Shown: positions 35,401 through 43,909 of the stretch, in pieces | Position numbering within the stretch: the stretch's first letter is position 1 | Layout of the letters: each line of letters opens with the position of its first letter | NCBI GenBank assembly: GCA_965228415.1 | Contig: OZ245814.1 | Location: 3,782,001-3,846,000, forward strand | DNA: 64,000 nucleotides | From: Agaribacillus sp965228415 | GTDB taxonomy: Bacteria > Bacteroidota > Bacteroidia > Cytophagales > Cyclobacteriaceae | Reading direction: 5' to 3' | Made by a program: the position numbers and the translations under genes | Notes under the pieces: model-generated | The model's database searches: none | Seen by the model: only the letters and a program-made list of their open reading frames with translations | Told to the model about the DNA's origin: nothing

Positions 35401-36145
35401 CGCTTTTACCAACAATCCAGACCTTGCCTTAGTGGTGTCAAAGCCCTTTGATCCCCCATCGATCGAAGTAAGCACCTTTACAAGCGCGGACCGTGACCAA
35501 ATAGATGTGATCGTTCCCATGGCCTCCCCTTCCGGAAAGATCAAGGCCGACTATGAAGATGCCGGGTGGACAGGGTTCAGGTCCATCAAGGAAGGGGTCG
35601 GGGTTACAATAGACGCGCCGGCACTGATAGATAATTTATCGAATTTTACGGTCACCTTTCGGTTTGATCTGGACGTGAGAGATTTTACGATGGATGACAT
35701 TGATCTTGGCAATGCCATGGCGAGCTATTTTACGGGCAGCGGTTCTATATATACCGTGGAGATCACACCAAGATCTTGTGATGGCGCGATTACCATTGAT
35801 GTCCCTTTAAAGGCAATAGATATGCCCAATTTCACCAATTTTCCGGCAAGCGCAAGGGTGGCCGTGGAAGTGACTGGGAATTGTGATTTCGCACCGTCGA
35901 TCCCTACGGCTTTTACCCCTAATGGCGACGGTGCAAATGATCGCTGGATCATCGATAATCTTTCCGAAAATGCATCCGTCAGGATCTACGATCGACACGG
36001 CACCATCATTTTTAGTTCCGATGATGGATATACCCGTCCCTGGGATGGCACCTCTCGTGGAAGTTCACTGCCCGCCGGATCCTACTTATATCTGATCCAA
36101 AACGAATCGCATACATACAGGGGTAGCGTGACTATTCTTTTATAA
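32459..36145 (+). CDS. BspA-like LRR_5 surface protein with type B T9SS domain
   Basis: A 1228-aa protein: signal peptide 1-23 (GLTGYG-Q), then five supermodules. Each starts with a beta cap (for example GDSFTVDRITYEVTALG), has LRR_5/BspA repeats of about 23 residues (SAFQDNQLTSVTIPDSVTSI), and ends with a cap containing IDVIVP and WxxFKSIKE. An Ig-like segment (about 1060-1140, FTVTFRFDLDVRDF ... FTGSGSIY) and a type B sorting domain (1148-1228) follow. BspA-like proteins are adhesins; T9SS would place it on the surface. It is the longest of the family here. Confidence 0.9.
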   Translation: MKKQLQLIACTVYVLVGLTGYGQQVGDSFTVDRITYEVTALGNPNTVTITDNSITKKDLALPGIVTYKSNDFKVTRIGSKAFENEQLTRVIIPESIIGIGANAFIDNPDLKTVVAEDSIPPVLDPSAFDDRSQIDLIVPLGKVEAYKGTDYWRDFKSIKENFAYEEVTAGSNTVRITGYIGRSSVNIPGTITHEGSDYPVTHIGNGAFKNNGLTSVTIPNSVITIEHQAFQSNQLTSVTIPNSVTDIGGGAFGANRLTQITLGQKVETIGGSAFRDNDIRQVTIPGSVTSMGNTVFNRNRRLTRVGVENATDPPTIEARTFSLVESTPILNHNQINLIVPKGAADVYKNRDHWADFRTIEEERGPGYSFTTNGLEYVITASSDTGPRTVTVTGRIAAGSTLTIPDTAFFGLSYVVTAIEEFAFQDDQLTSVEIPESVTSIGRFAFDNNQFTEVVIPNSVTTIGASAFRNSGLTGHLEIPNSVIEIKGGAFSNNKLTSVTIPESQDFTELDIGVFFNNNLKSVTIPRNITNIKKTVFANNLELFTVVMKNPNPIPLQNEAFDYIFNTETTVYRTDRRHLIDVIVPRSEPPGRNRHRYLSGGGWADHGFKSIKEEGDIGEIFEIEGITYKITEFNPNTVTITDNENTGDLTIPVKVERLEKGPFENSGETAVEYTVIDIEASAFQDNQLTSVTIPDSVTSIGANAFAGNPDLATVELGPTDPPSIEESTFADRDKIDVIVPRNAFDNYVPAWDDFKFKSVKAKVAIDDTFTVERDATTAVIKYQVTAFGPTNTVTVINNEDDDHRLLEIFDPVEHAGHEFKVTQIGGNAFVERDLIGALTIPDGVESIGESAFQDNQLTSVTIPESVTGIGESAFSGNRLEHVAIPDGVESIEAYAFSNNALSSVTIPNNVTIIGEGAFSENALISVDMPESVETIGHRAFALNSLTEVSIPTSVTGIGNSAFQGNQLTSVEVPESVTSIGADAFTNNPDLALVVSKPFDPPSIEVSTFTSADRDQIDVIVPMASPSGKIKADYEDAGWTGFRSIKEGVGVTIDAPALIDNLSNFTVTFRFDLDVRDFTMDDIDLGNAMASYFTGSGSIYTVEITPRSCDGAITIDVPLKAIDMPNFTNFPASARVAVEVTGNCDFAPSIPTAFTPNGDGANDRWIIDNLSENASVRIYDRHGTIIFSSDDGYTRPWDGTSRGSSLPAGSYLYLIQNESHTYRGSVTILL

Positions 36146-36361
36146 CAGTTAAATCAGCATTAAGATGAAAAAAACCTCCCTTAATGGTTAGGTTCGAACC
36201 ACCCACTGGCACAATCCCGGACATCCGGGGTTGTGCCTTGTGCCTAAAAATAATTGAAGAGCACAAGTCTACGCCATTGGCGTTCCTTCGGGAAAGAATA
36301 CAGCAGCAAGGCCAGCGTTGGTAAATGAATCCCATTCATCAAGAACATCAACTATCATCAC
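36146..36361 (+). other. Post-gene cassette with orphan start and hairpin
   Basis: After the stop, the spacer CAGTTAAATCAGCATTAAG and an ATG (36165) followed by AAAAAAACC match the spacer and first codons of PorP/SprF at 24768, but the frame ends after nine codons. A 13-bp hairpin (GGCACAATCCCGG / CCGGGGTTGTGCC, 36208-36237) follows and may terminate transcription. The same arrangement is found at 43153-43256. Confidence 0.65.
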
Positions 36362-36970
36362 TCACTTCCACGATGATGAATAATCCTCATCTTTGAACAT
36401 TTCCCCCAACCCTTTGAACTGTTTTAGCCTTAGTACTTCATCTGCATCCATACCCAAAGCCTCCATGATTCTTGCGGAAGTCCACCCGTCGGAAGCCAGT
36501 GTTTTTACCACCTCACTTATTTCCTCAATCTGATGCCGCCCCCGGGCCCTGTTGTGCCTAATCGTGGCTACTATCTGTTCACTATTGGGAAGGTCCAAGG
36601 TAACCACAGGGACTTTATCGTTTAACCTCTCCCGTAACTCCTTGTCTTTTTTGATAAGACTCAATCGGTGGTAACCGTCTATCAAAATATAGCTTTGTTC
36701 CTTTTCGGCGCAAACAACCAGAGGTTGGGTGATCCCATGATCGAGCATAGAACGGAGCAACAACCGTTTTTCCGGAATGGCCATCTTATTGGGATTATAG
36801 GAATTTGGCGAAATAGCGTTTATGGGCACCCATAACACTTTCGAAACAGGTTCTTTGTAAAGATCGAACGCATTTATTACCTCGTACATCAGCGCGGCCT
36901 TCTTTTCTACGGATATGGCATCGGTTTCACGAATAATGTTCAGGATATCCTGTTTTATACTTTGGTTCAT
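36362..36970 (-). CDS. ParB-like protein (IbrB-like)
   Basis: A 202-aa protein from ATG 36970. A ParB/Srx-like domain at about 45-150 has VPINAISPNSYNPNKM, GITQPLVVC, YILIDGYHRLSL and TIRHNRARGRH, which matches the GxxRxxAA-type nucleotide-binding region of the fold. A C-terminal helix-turn-helix-like part follows. It lies 4 bp after the PAPS-reductase-like gene. This gene order is that of ibrA-ibrB, a pair first described as transcription regulators in E. coli prophage regions. DNA binding or enzymatic action is not shown by sequence. Confidence 0.8.
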   Translation of the reverse strand: MNQSIKQDILNIIRETDAISVEKKAALMYEVINAFDLYKEPVSKVLWVPINAISPNSYNPNKMAIPEKRLLLRSMLDHGITQPLVVCAEKEQSYILIDGYHRLSLIKKDKELRERLNDKVPVVTLDLPNSEQIVATIRHNRARGRHQIEEISEVVKTLASDGWTSARIMEALGMDADEVLRLKQFKGLGEMFKDEDYSSSWK

Positions 36971-36974
36971 TAAG

Positions 36975-38144
36975 CTATTTTTTTGCGTATAAGGTTTCAT
37001 AGGTTTTCTTGGTCTGGGTAAATCCCAGACTGCGGCACCACCAATCATTTTTTATGATGCACTTACATATTCTTCTCCAGGATGGGATCTTTCCAGCGTT
37101 TTCCAATTTTAAGTTGGCCTGATCGGGAACGAGTTCGAAAGGAAAACCATTGCTTTCCCACCAGTTGAGAAAGGTTTTGATTTTATCCTCATAATGGTTT
37201 CTGGTGATTTCCGGCATAGACCGCAACAGGATATGCGTATATTTTTTCCATGTCAGCCCCTCCGGCAAGACCACCTTGATTCGACCAAGAACAGCTGTTT
37301 TGCTGTAAACAGCTCCAAAATTAACGCCATGAACCCGTGCCAATATCTTATTCCAGGTTTCTGGCTCGATCATGTGATAATAAATCAAACTCTGTCGTTG
37401 ATCATCCCCGTAGGGTTGACAAATGCGCATTTTATGAATGGACATTCCACATAAATAAAAATAATCGTATAGTTTGTTGTACGTCAATTTTTGTTTCCCT
37501 ACATAGCGCCAGATATCTTCGACTCGCCAATCATAGATGGGATAGGAAAAGACCAGGTTTGCGGAAGATCTGCTCATCCAATTTTTTCCGAGCCAACCGT
37601 TGGTTGTTACTGAAAAGAACCTGTTTAAACTTTCATCGGACCGAATCCCCAACAAGCAGGTGCACAATTCACCATCGGCAAACCATTTGCCCCATTCATA
37701 CACAAAATCCTCAAACTCCATCCCAAAGCGGAAAAAAGGATAATGCTTAACATCAGACACAACCTGTGCATGTTGGGGCATAGGGCGAACCCACATTTTT
37801 GATTGTTCCGGGTCCCAACAGCGCCAATGAGGCTGAAAAACACTGACCGAATTTCGAAGATTCAAAGGAAGGCAGATCCAGTGCAGGTTAATTTTTTTGG
37901 AATTAAGGGCAACTTCTTCAATATGCTTTATCGTGGTATCATATTGCCCCTCCAGATCAATAAACAATACATCCAGCGGTAATCGGTTTTCAGACTCGGC
38001 TATTTCCAGGGCCAAATGCAACATGACCGTGCTGTCCTTTCCGCCACTAAAGGCCAAATACAACTTTGGAAAAGTATTAAAAATATCCCTCATACGCTTT
38101 TTAGCGGCGGTATAGACATTTTCGTCCACATAGATTTTAGGCAT
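36975..38144 (-). CDS. PAPS reductase-like DUF3440 protein (IbrA-like)
   Basis: A 389-aa protein with an N-terminal adenine-nucleotide alpha hydrolase fold: P-loop SGGKDS at 33-38, FIDLEGQY near 87, LLGIRSDESLNRF near 174 and IYDWRVEDIWRY near 212. The C-terminal region (DUF3440-like) includes PSWRRICKCIIKNDWWCRSLGF. It resembles DndC-like ATP pyrophosphatases but lacks the dnd neighbours, and pairs with a ParB-like gene. Expected chemistry is ATP-PPi activation of an unknown substrate. Its location inside the repeat cluster suggests arrival by transfer. Confidence 0.85.
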   Translation of the reverse strand: MPKIYVDENVYTAAKKRMRDIFNTFPKLYLAFSGGKDSTVMLHLALEIAESENRLPLDVLFIDLEGQYDTTIKHIEEVALNSKKINLHWICLPLNLRNSVSVFQPHWRCWDPEQSKMWVRPMPQHAQVVSDVKHYPFFRFGMEFEDFVYEWGKWFADGELCTCLLGIRSDESLNRFFSVTTNGWLGKNWMSRSSANLVFSYPIYDWRVEDIWRYVGKQKLTYNKLYDYFYLCGMSIHKMRICQPYGDDQRQSLIYYHMIEPETWNKILARVHGVNFGAVYSKTAVLGRIKVVLPEGLTWKKYTHILLRSMPEITRNHYEDKIKTFLNWWESNGFPFELVPDQANLKLENAGKIPSWRRICKCIIKNDWWCRSLGFTQTKKTYETLYAKK

Positions 38145-38282
38145 TTTAAACTATATTAATTGTTGAAATAATTTTTTCTCTCACAAGGTTCTGGTTTTCC
38201 GGAACTTCCCATTGAATCTCGTCACCTGGCTCATTAACAAAATGAGCACTGGAGATCCCTGTATCCTTTACTATTGAGACCT

Positions 38283-38322
38283 TGCACTCCTATCTTTGAT
38301 GTCGATTAAAGATAGGAGTGCA
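38283..38322. repeat. 15-bp perfect inverted repeat
   Basis: TGCACTCCTATCTTT (38283-38297) and AAAGATAGGAGTGCA (38308-38322) with a 10-nt loop. It lies 14 bp before a 50-aa ORF. It may be an operator for a dimeric regulator or a transcript hairpin. Confidence 0.55.
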
Positions 38323-38336
38323 TAGATTAAATCTCT

Positions 38337-38489
38337 ATGCGAAAAACATCAAATGAGCGATTTAAAGAATATCAAGCCCAGGAAGCTACCCGACTCAGAA
38401 ATGAAAAGCTTTCAGCCTTAGATAACTACACGATAGCGCTTAAAGCAATTGCTGAAATCGCTTTGGAAAAACAACCACCGCTATTATAG
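38337..38489 (+). CDS. Small 50-aa helical protein
   Basis: Frame MRKTSNERFKEYQAQEATRL and onward to KQPPLL. It is charged, predicted helical, without signal or membrane segment. The size and the upstream inverted repeat would fit an antitoxin-like or small regulatory protein, but no partner gene is visible. Not recognised. Confidence 0.4.
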   Translation: MRKTSNERFKEYQAQEATRLRNEKLSALDNYTIALKAIAEIALEKQPPLL

Positions 38490-38550
38490 CCCTGGCTGGT
38501 GTTTCACACACGCCACTTCTGTTTTTGTTTTGATCTCTAAGGTCCTGGCA

Positions 38551-38690
38551 TAATGATTGACCCTGAAACGCGCCTTGCCTGCCGCACCGCAGGCAGGTTC
38601 AGGCTGACCACTATTTATTGAATTTATTTCAGGGTCTCCCTATTTACCCGCTCAGTCGCAAATGTTTTGCGATCGAAACCCTTCTTACCA
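38551..38690. repeat. Dispersed repeat block
   Basis: It contains GACCCTGAAACG, a GCCTGCCGCA/CGCAGGCAGG hairpin, AATTTATTTCAGGGTCTCCC, and GTCGCAAATGTTTTGCG. Parts match 29306-29380 and 31660-31750. It has no coding potential and behaves like a small non-autonomous repeat. Confidence 0.5.
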
Positions 38691-38717
38691 CACCCTTCAA
38701 TACCTTATTTGCCATTT

Positions 38718-38776
38718 CTCGCATTGATTTTAACGGTTTTCGCACAGTCCATTCGGCCTCTTCTTCACTAAGTTTG
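38718..38776 (+). promoter_or_regulatory. AraC-type direct repeat plus -7 box, copy L3
   Basis: CTCGCATTG (38718-38726) and TTCGCACAG (38739-38747), 21 bp apart; TAAGTTTG (38769-38776), a perfect TAnnTTTG, after 21 bp. Confidence 0.7.
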
Positions 38777-39052
38777 TCCCTTACATAGTGATTGGTCTTA
38801 TCTTTTCATCCCCTTAATTTAGGAGCGTAAAGGCGGTTGAAAAGAAAGATGGATAGGACAGAAAGCCAATGGCTTTCTGTCCTTAATTACCCGGCAATGA
38901 CCCAACGAGAAAACATGTTACCCTCAGCGGAGTGGGTGCCATTAAAAAAGACTGTTTTCTCATGTGGTGATCAAAGGGAGGCGAAAACCGAAGCTACGAT
39001 TAGGAGAAACTTCAATTTTAACTATGCGCTTATTATCCATCCAGAACAAGAA
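38777..39052 (+). ncRNA. Structured 5' leader, copy L3
   Basis: P1 (TTTTCATCC region with GGTTGAAAAG), P2 (GGACAGAAAGCC-AAT-GGCTTTCTGTCC at 38858-38884), a 9-bp long-range stem (GAGAAAACA at about 38909 with TGTTTTCTC at about 38953), and the pseudoknot unit at 38958-38995. P2 is perfect over 12 bp. Confidence 0.6.
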
Positions 39053-39812
39053 CATGAAAAAACCATTAAAAATTTTAAAAATTAATGATAATGTCTGCAA
39101 TCGTTATGGTATTGGCGAGCCTTACCGGTTATGGCCAAAATGTAAATGACCAATTTGATATTGACGGCTACAAATATAAAATTACTTCTTTAACTCCTCC
39201 TCAAGTTGAGGTCGTGGGCTATACCGGTGCCGCAAAAGAGGTGACCATCCCCCCAACGGTGGCTCATGGCGCGAACACTTACACGGTGACCGCTATTGGC
39301 AACGAAGCTTTTGTTAATCACCAATTGACCAGTGTTGTTATACCCGATGGTGTGATCAGTATCGGGCAGCAGGCTTTTTTCAATAATCAATTGAGCAGTT
39401 TAACGTTGGGAACTAATGTCACCGATATTGGCTTTGGCGCTTTTCAGTCTAACCAGTTAACCAGTATAACAATTTCAGATGGTGTTGCTAACATTAACGG
39501 AATGGCCTTTGCAAACAATCCGATCAATACAGTGATGGCACAGGGTGTTGCTACCATACCAGCCATTATTACCGATAATACCTTTTCAAACCGTAGCCAA
39601 ATAGATCTGATCGTTCCCAGTGGCAAGACACAAGCATATTTGGATAACGGCTGGACGGGCTTCGAATCCATAATGGTGTGCAAAATATTGGAAGTCAATC
39701 TTTTCAGAACAACAAATTGACTAGTGTGAACATACCATGGGGTGTGGTCAGAATTGAGAATTTGGCTTTTCAACCTATTTCAGGACGGGTCCCATATTCA
39801 ATGGGGAAATAA
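39053..39812 (+). pseudogene. Broken BspA-like gene (short copy)
   Basis: The ATG at 39053 (MKKPLKILK) is out of frame with the rest of the signal peptide, which is read from 39085 (MIMSAIVMVLASLTGYGQ). From 39085 an open frame of 211 aa holds the N-terminal cap and about five LRR_5 repeats. It shifts near 39675; the +1 frame continues SFQNNKLTSVNIPWGVVRIE and stops at 39812. There is no Ig-like or sorting domain. With two frameshifts it is best seen as a silent copy, although 39085-39720 could still make a short secreted LRR protein. Confidence 0.75.
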
Positions 39813-39924
39813 ATATTTATCCGTCCGAAGGCGGGGCGGGCTTCATTCATGAAAATGCGTATTCTTCCGTCCCGGAAGGGACTCAATTAAGGAAAATCAG
39901 CCTCGAATCACTCATCTGCCGTTT

Positions 39925-39982
39925 CTAGCATAGATTTTAACGGTTTTCGCACAACTCATTCGCCCCTCCTTCGCCAACTTTG
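39925..39982 (+). promoter_or_regulatory. AraC-type direct repeat plus -7 box, copy L4
   Basis: CTAGCATAG (39925-39933) and TTCGCACAA (39946-39954), 21 bp apart; CAACTTTG (39975-39982), one mismatch from TAnnTTTG, after 20 bp. Confidence 0.7.
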
Positions 39983-40272
39983 TACTACTTCAATTAATAT
40001 TGTTATAGCTATCTAATTTTTTCAACCCCTTAATTGGAGCATGGAAGGCGGTTGAAAAGTTAGGTGGGTGGGACGCAAAGACATTGGCTTTCTGTCCTTA
40101 ATTCCCCGGTAATGACCCAACGAGAAAACATGCCATCGTTACCCTCAGCAGAGTAGGTATCATTAAAAAAGGCTGTTCCCGTATGGTGATCAAAGGAATG
40201 CGAAAACCGAAGCTACGATTATGAGAAACTTCAATTTTAAAATATGCTTTTATTATCAATCCAGAAAAGACC
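39983..40272 (+). ncRNA. Structured 5' leader, copy L4
   Basis: P1 TTTTCAACC/GGTTGAAAA, a weaker P2 (CGCAAAGACATTGGCTTTCTG), a TACCCTC-AGCA-GAGTAGGTA hairpin at about 40140-40160, and the pseudoknot unit at 40176-40215 (loop TGGT opposite ACCG). Confidence 0.55.
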
Positions 40273-43152
40273 ATGAACATGAAAAAACAATTAAAATTAA
40301 TATTGTTATTGATCTTTTTAACGAGCCTTACTGCTTATAGCCAAAATAATGTGGGAGATCAATTTAACGTTGATTACATCAGATACGAAATTACCTCTAC
40401 CGCTCCAGCTGAAGTTAAGATCGTGAACTATACCGGTGCCGCAAAAGAGGTGACCATCCCCCCAACGGTGGCTCATGGCACGAACACCTACACGGTGACC
40501 GCCATTGGTGAGAATACCGATACTTTTCACCATGGTATTATTCGACCTTTTTTCGAAAAGGGACTGACCCGTGTCTCCATACCCAACACAGTGACCATTA
40601 TCGGACTGGGGGCCTTTAACAGCAACAACTTGACCGAGGTGGACATACCGAACAGTGTCACCCATATCAGGAGGTGGGGCTTTGCCGGAAACGTTCTAAA
40701 AGAGCTGACCATACCGGCCAATGTGGAACATATTGGGCCCCAGGCCTTTTATGGACTCGAAAACATTCCCATTGTGAGGTCCGAGCGCAATCCCCCACCA
40801 AGAATTGATGAAACAGCTTTTGATACTCCAAGCGGCCCTAGCTTTCGAAAAATGGACCTTGTGGTACCCTTTGGTAAAGTCCAAGATTATAAAGATGCAG
40901 GATGGAGGAAAGACTTAGGTTTTGTGACCATCACTTCCGGAATCACTACCGTTGATAAAGTTAAATACGGAATTGTTGGCTCTACACTCGAAGCAACGTT
41001 GATTATCGGTGTTCGCTCACCCTTTAATTTAATCATTCCTCCAACGGTGGATATTGACGGGTACTCCCTCCCGATCCCGGTGACCGCTATAGGCGATAGT
41101 GCTTTTCTAGCTTCGACCGTCAAAACGGTTATCATACCGGAGAGTGTGAAAAGTATTGGGTTCCAAGCCTTTTATGATGCACCGATCCTTGACCGGCTGA
41201 CAATGGTGTCCAACGATCCACCGGCGCTCGATTCAGCTGCCTTTGAGTATCCACACCGTAACGAAATAGACCTGATAGTGCCCGAGAAGATGGAGCAAGT
41301 GTATAAAGATGCAGGGTGGACGGGTTTCAGGGACATCTTTTCGCTCAAAGGGCGGCTACATCTGAGTGATGAATGGCTTTGGGAAGTCACATCGCTATTC
41401 CCCAATGAAGTAAGTCTGGTGGATTATCGCCTTTATGGAAGTGTTCACGTGGAAATTGCCTCAGAAATCGAATACCTCGCAAACAGCGAGCTTGACAAGA
41501 CGTATACGGTCACCTCTATTGGGTACGAAGCTTTTAAGGGGAAGAGATTGAACAGTGTTCTCATACCCAATACGGTGGACAGTATTGCGGTCAGTGCTTT
41601 TCATGATAACAAATTGACCAGTGTTGAGATTCCTACTAGTGTGACCTATATCGGGGAGTATGCTTTTGGCAAGAACAAATTGACCAGTATTGAGATACCC
41701 GAACGTGTCACCGAAATCGGGGGAGCTGCTTTCAGGGACAACCAATTGACAGAGGTGACCATATCTGACAGTGTGACCGATATCGGGGAGTATGCTTTTG
41801 CACAGAACCAATTGACCAGCGTAACCACACCGGGCAATGTGAAGAGGATTAGAAGGTGGACCTATGCCTCCAACCAATTGACAGAGGTGACCATATCTGA
41901 CAGTGTGAAAGCTATAGAGTTGTTTGCCTTTCAGGACAATCCGGACCTTCGCCTGGTGACGGTAAAGCCCATCGATCCCCCATCCCTTAATGAGAATGCC
42001 TTCTCAAATGCATACCGTGACCAAATAGACCTTGTGGTGCCCATGAGCGATACCAGTATACAAGTCTACTTAGATCATGGGTGGGACGGGTTCAGGTCCA
42101 TCAGCTTCGGGATCTTTACTGTTGACGATATCAGATACGCAATTACCTCTCGAACCGAAGTAATGGTGGTGGACTATACCGGTACGGCCACAGAGGTCAC
42201 CATCCCCGAAACGGTGGATCATGGCACGAACACCTACACGGTGACCACTATCGGGGAAGGTGCTTTCCAAAACAAGCAACTGGCCAATGTCGAGATGCCT
42301 GTTAGTGTCACCAGTATCTGGCAAAAGGCTTTTATGGATAACCAATTGACAGTAGTTACCATACCGGCCAATGTGGATAGTATTGGGTTCCACGCCTTTT
42401 ACAACAACCCGGACCTTGGCTTGGTGACCGTAGGGGCCAATAACCCACCAGCGCTCGATGCAACTGCCTTTGCCAATGCAAACCGTCACCAAATAGTCCT
42501 TGTGGTGCCCACAGGCAGGATACAAGCTTATGAAGATAATGGGTGGGACGGCTTCAAATCCATATCGAATGGCAATCCCCCTCCCCAGCCTACCATTCAT
42601 GCCATACAAAGTGTTGATAACCTGGAGCCATCTATGATAAACATTACATTTGATGACGAAGTTACAGGTTTTGAGTTACGGGATATTCAAGTTACCAATG
42701 CCACGGTGACCAATTTTACAGGTAGCGGATCGATATATTCCGCCACCATTGTACCCACACTCTGTGATGATATCACCATAGATGTGCCGGCCAATGTGGC
42801 CATGGGCACCCACAGTCTTCTGCCCAATCTGGCGGCTACACAGATCATTGTTGCCGTGGACCGAAAAATAGCATGTTCCGCCGGCGTGCCGTCCTTCTCC
42901 CTTATGATCCCTACGGCTTTTACCCCTAATGGTGACGGTGCAAATGATGCCTGGATCATCGATAATCTTTCCGAAGATGCATCGGTCAGGATCTACGATC
43001 GGCACGGCACCATCATTTTTAGTTCAGATAATGGATATACCCGTCCCTGGGATGGCACCGCTCGTGGCCATTCACTGCCCGCCGGATCATACTTATATCT
43101 GATCCAAAACGGATCGCATAAATACAGGGGTAGCGTGACTATTCTTTTATAG
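40273..43152 (+). CDS. BspA-like LRR_5 surface protein with type B T9SS domain
   Basis: A 959-aa protein: signal peptide about 1-24, four cap-plus-LRR_5 supermodules (starts near VGDQFNVDYIRYEIT, TTVDKVKYGIVG, HLSDEWLWEVTS, FTVDDIRYAITS), a Pro-rich linker (NPPPQPTI), an Ig-like segment (TGSGSIYSATIVP) and a type B sorting domain from about 879. Bases from about 41470 to 43170 are almost identical to 45677-47377 in the next gene, which indicates recent duplication or gene conversion. The start could also be the ATG two codons later. Confidence 0.9.
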   Translation: MNMKKQLKLILLLIFLTSLTAYSQNNVGDQFNVDYIRYEITSTAPAEVKIVNYTGAAKEVTIPPTVAHGTNTYTVTAIGENTDTFHHGIIRPFFEKGLTRVSIPNTVTIIGLGAFNSNNLTEVDIPNSVTHIRRWGFAGNVLKELTIPANVEHIGPQAFYGLENIPIVRSERNPPPRIDETAFDTPSGPSFRKMDLVVPFGKVQDYKDAGWRKDLGFVTITSGITTVDKVKYGIVGSTLEATLIIGVRSPFNLIIPPTVDIDGYSLPIPVTAIGDSAFLASTVKTVIIPESVKSIGFQAFYDAPILDRLTMVSNDPPALDSAAFEYPHRNEIDLIVPEKMEQVYKDAGWTGFRDIFSLKGRLHLSDEWLWEVTSLFPNEVSLVDYRLYGSVHVEIASEIEYLANSELDKTYTVTSIGYEAFKGKRLNSVLIPNTVDSIAVSAFHDNKLTSVEIPTSVTYIGEYAFGKNKLTSIEIPERVTEIGGAAFRDNQLTEVTISDSVTDIGEYAFAQNQLTSVTTPGNVKRIRRWTYASNQLTEVTISDSVKAIELFAFQDNPDLRLVTVKPIDPPSLNENAFSNAYRDQIDLVVPMSDTSIQVYLDHGWDGFRSISFGIFTVDDIRYAITSRTEVMVVDYTGTATEVTIPETVDHGTNTYTVTTIGEGAFQNKQLANVEMPVSVTSIWQKAFMDNQLTVVTIPANVDSIGFHAFYNNPDLGLVTVGANNPPALDATAFANANRHQIVLVVPTGRIQAYEDNGWDGFKSISNGNPPPQPTIHAIQSVDNLEPSMINITFDDEVTGFELRDIQVTNATVTNFTGSGSIYSATIVPTLCDDITIDVPANVAMGTHSLLPNLAATQIIVAVDRKIACSAGVPSFSLMIPTAFTPNGDGANDAWIIDNLSEDASVRIYDRHGTIIFSSDNGYTRPWDGTARGHSLPAGSYLYLIQNGSHKYRGSVTILL

Positions 43153-43558
43153 CAATTAAATCAGCATTACGATGAAAAAAACCTTAAAGGTTCGAACCAC
43201 TCACTGGCACAATCCCGGACATCCGGGGTTGTGCCTTGTGCCTTGTGCCTTGTGCCTAAAAATAATTAAAGAGCAGAAGTCTACGCCATTGGCGTCTCTT
43301 CCGGAAAGGATACAGCAGCAAGGCCAGCGTTGGTAAATGAATCCCAATCTTCAAGCGCATCTCTGAAACAAGTTCAGAAAGACCACTCCTACCAATGACG
43401 TTATAAAATTTTTCCCGCCCTTGTTGGTGTTGTCACCGACAAGCATGAAAGGTTGTTGGTCAAAAGACCAACAAAGGCATTGAAGGTTCCGGCAATAATC
43501 CCGTCCCGGAAGGGACTCAATCAAGGAAAACCAGTCTCGAATCAATCATCTGCCGTTT
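43153..43558 (+). other. Post-gene cassette: orphan start, hairpin, 7-bp repeat
   Basis: It holds an orphan ATG at 43172 (AAAAAAACC follows), the hairpin GGCACAATCCCGG/CCGGGGTTGTGCC (43206-43235), four tandem TTGTGCC units at about 43229-43256 (two at the 36.2 kb copy), and then the upstream block shared with 32045-32200. No gene. Confidence 0.6.
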
Positions 43559-43616
43559 CCCGCATAGATTTTAACGGTTTTCGCACAGCTCATTCGCCCC
43601 TCCTTTGCCAACTTTG
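43559..43616 (+). promoter_or_regulatory. AraC-type direct repeat plus -7 box, copy L5
   Basis: CCCGCATAG (43559-43567) and TTCGCACAG (43580-43588), 21 bp apart; CAACTTTG (43609-43616) after 20 bp. Confidence 0.7.
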
Positions 43617-43909
43617 TACTACTCTAATTAATATTGTTATAGCTATCTGATTTTTTCAGCCCCCTAATTGGAGCATGGAAGACGGTTGAAAAGTTAGGTG
43701 GGTGAGGCGCAAAGATATTGGCTTTTTGTCCTTAATTCACCGGTAATGACCTAACGAGAAAACATGCCACCGGTACCCTCAGCAGAGTAGGTATCATTAA
43801 AAAAGGCTGTTTTCTCATGCGGTTATCAAAAGGAGGCGAAAACCGAAGCTACGATTATGAGAAACTTCAATTTTAAAATATGCTCTTATTATCAATCCAG
43901 AAAAAGACC
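43617..43909 (+). ncRNA. Structured 5' leader, copy L5
   Basis: P1, P2, a perfect 9-bp long-range stem (GAGAAAACA at about 43757 with TGTTTTCTC at about 43809), the TACCCTC-AGCA-GAGTAGGTA hairpin, and the pseudoknot unit (loop CGGT opposite ACCG, 4 Watson-Crick pairs; TGGT in L3/L4). Confidence 0.6.

Noticed and set aside
36975..38144. DndC phosphorothioation gene
   Set aside because: The fold is shared, but no dndB, dndD or dndE gene is nearby and the ParB-like partner and C-terminal part fit IbrA better.
38958..38995. Pseudoknot unit as a known c-di-GMP, TPP, cobalamin or preQ1 riboswitch
   Set aside because: None of the conserved core sequences of these classes that I know is present; left as unclassified.
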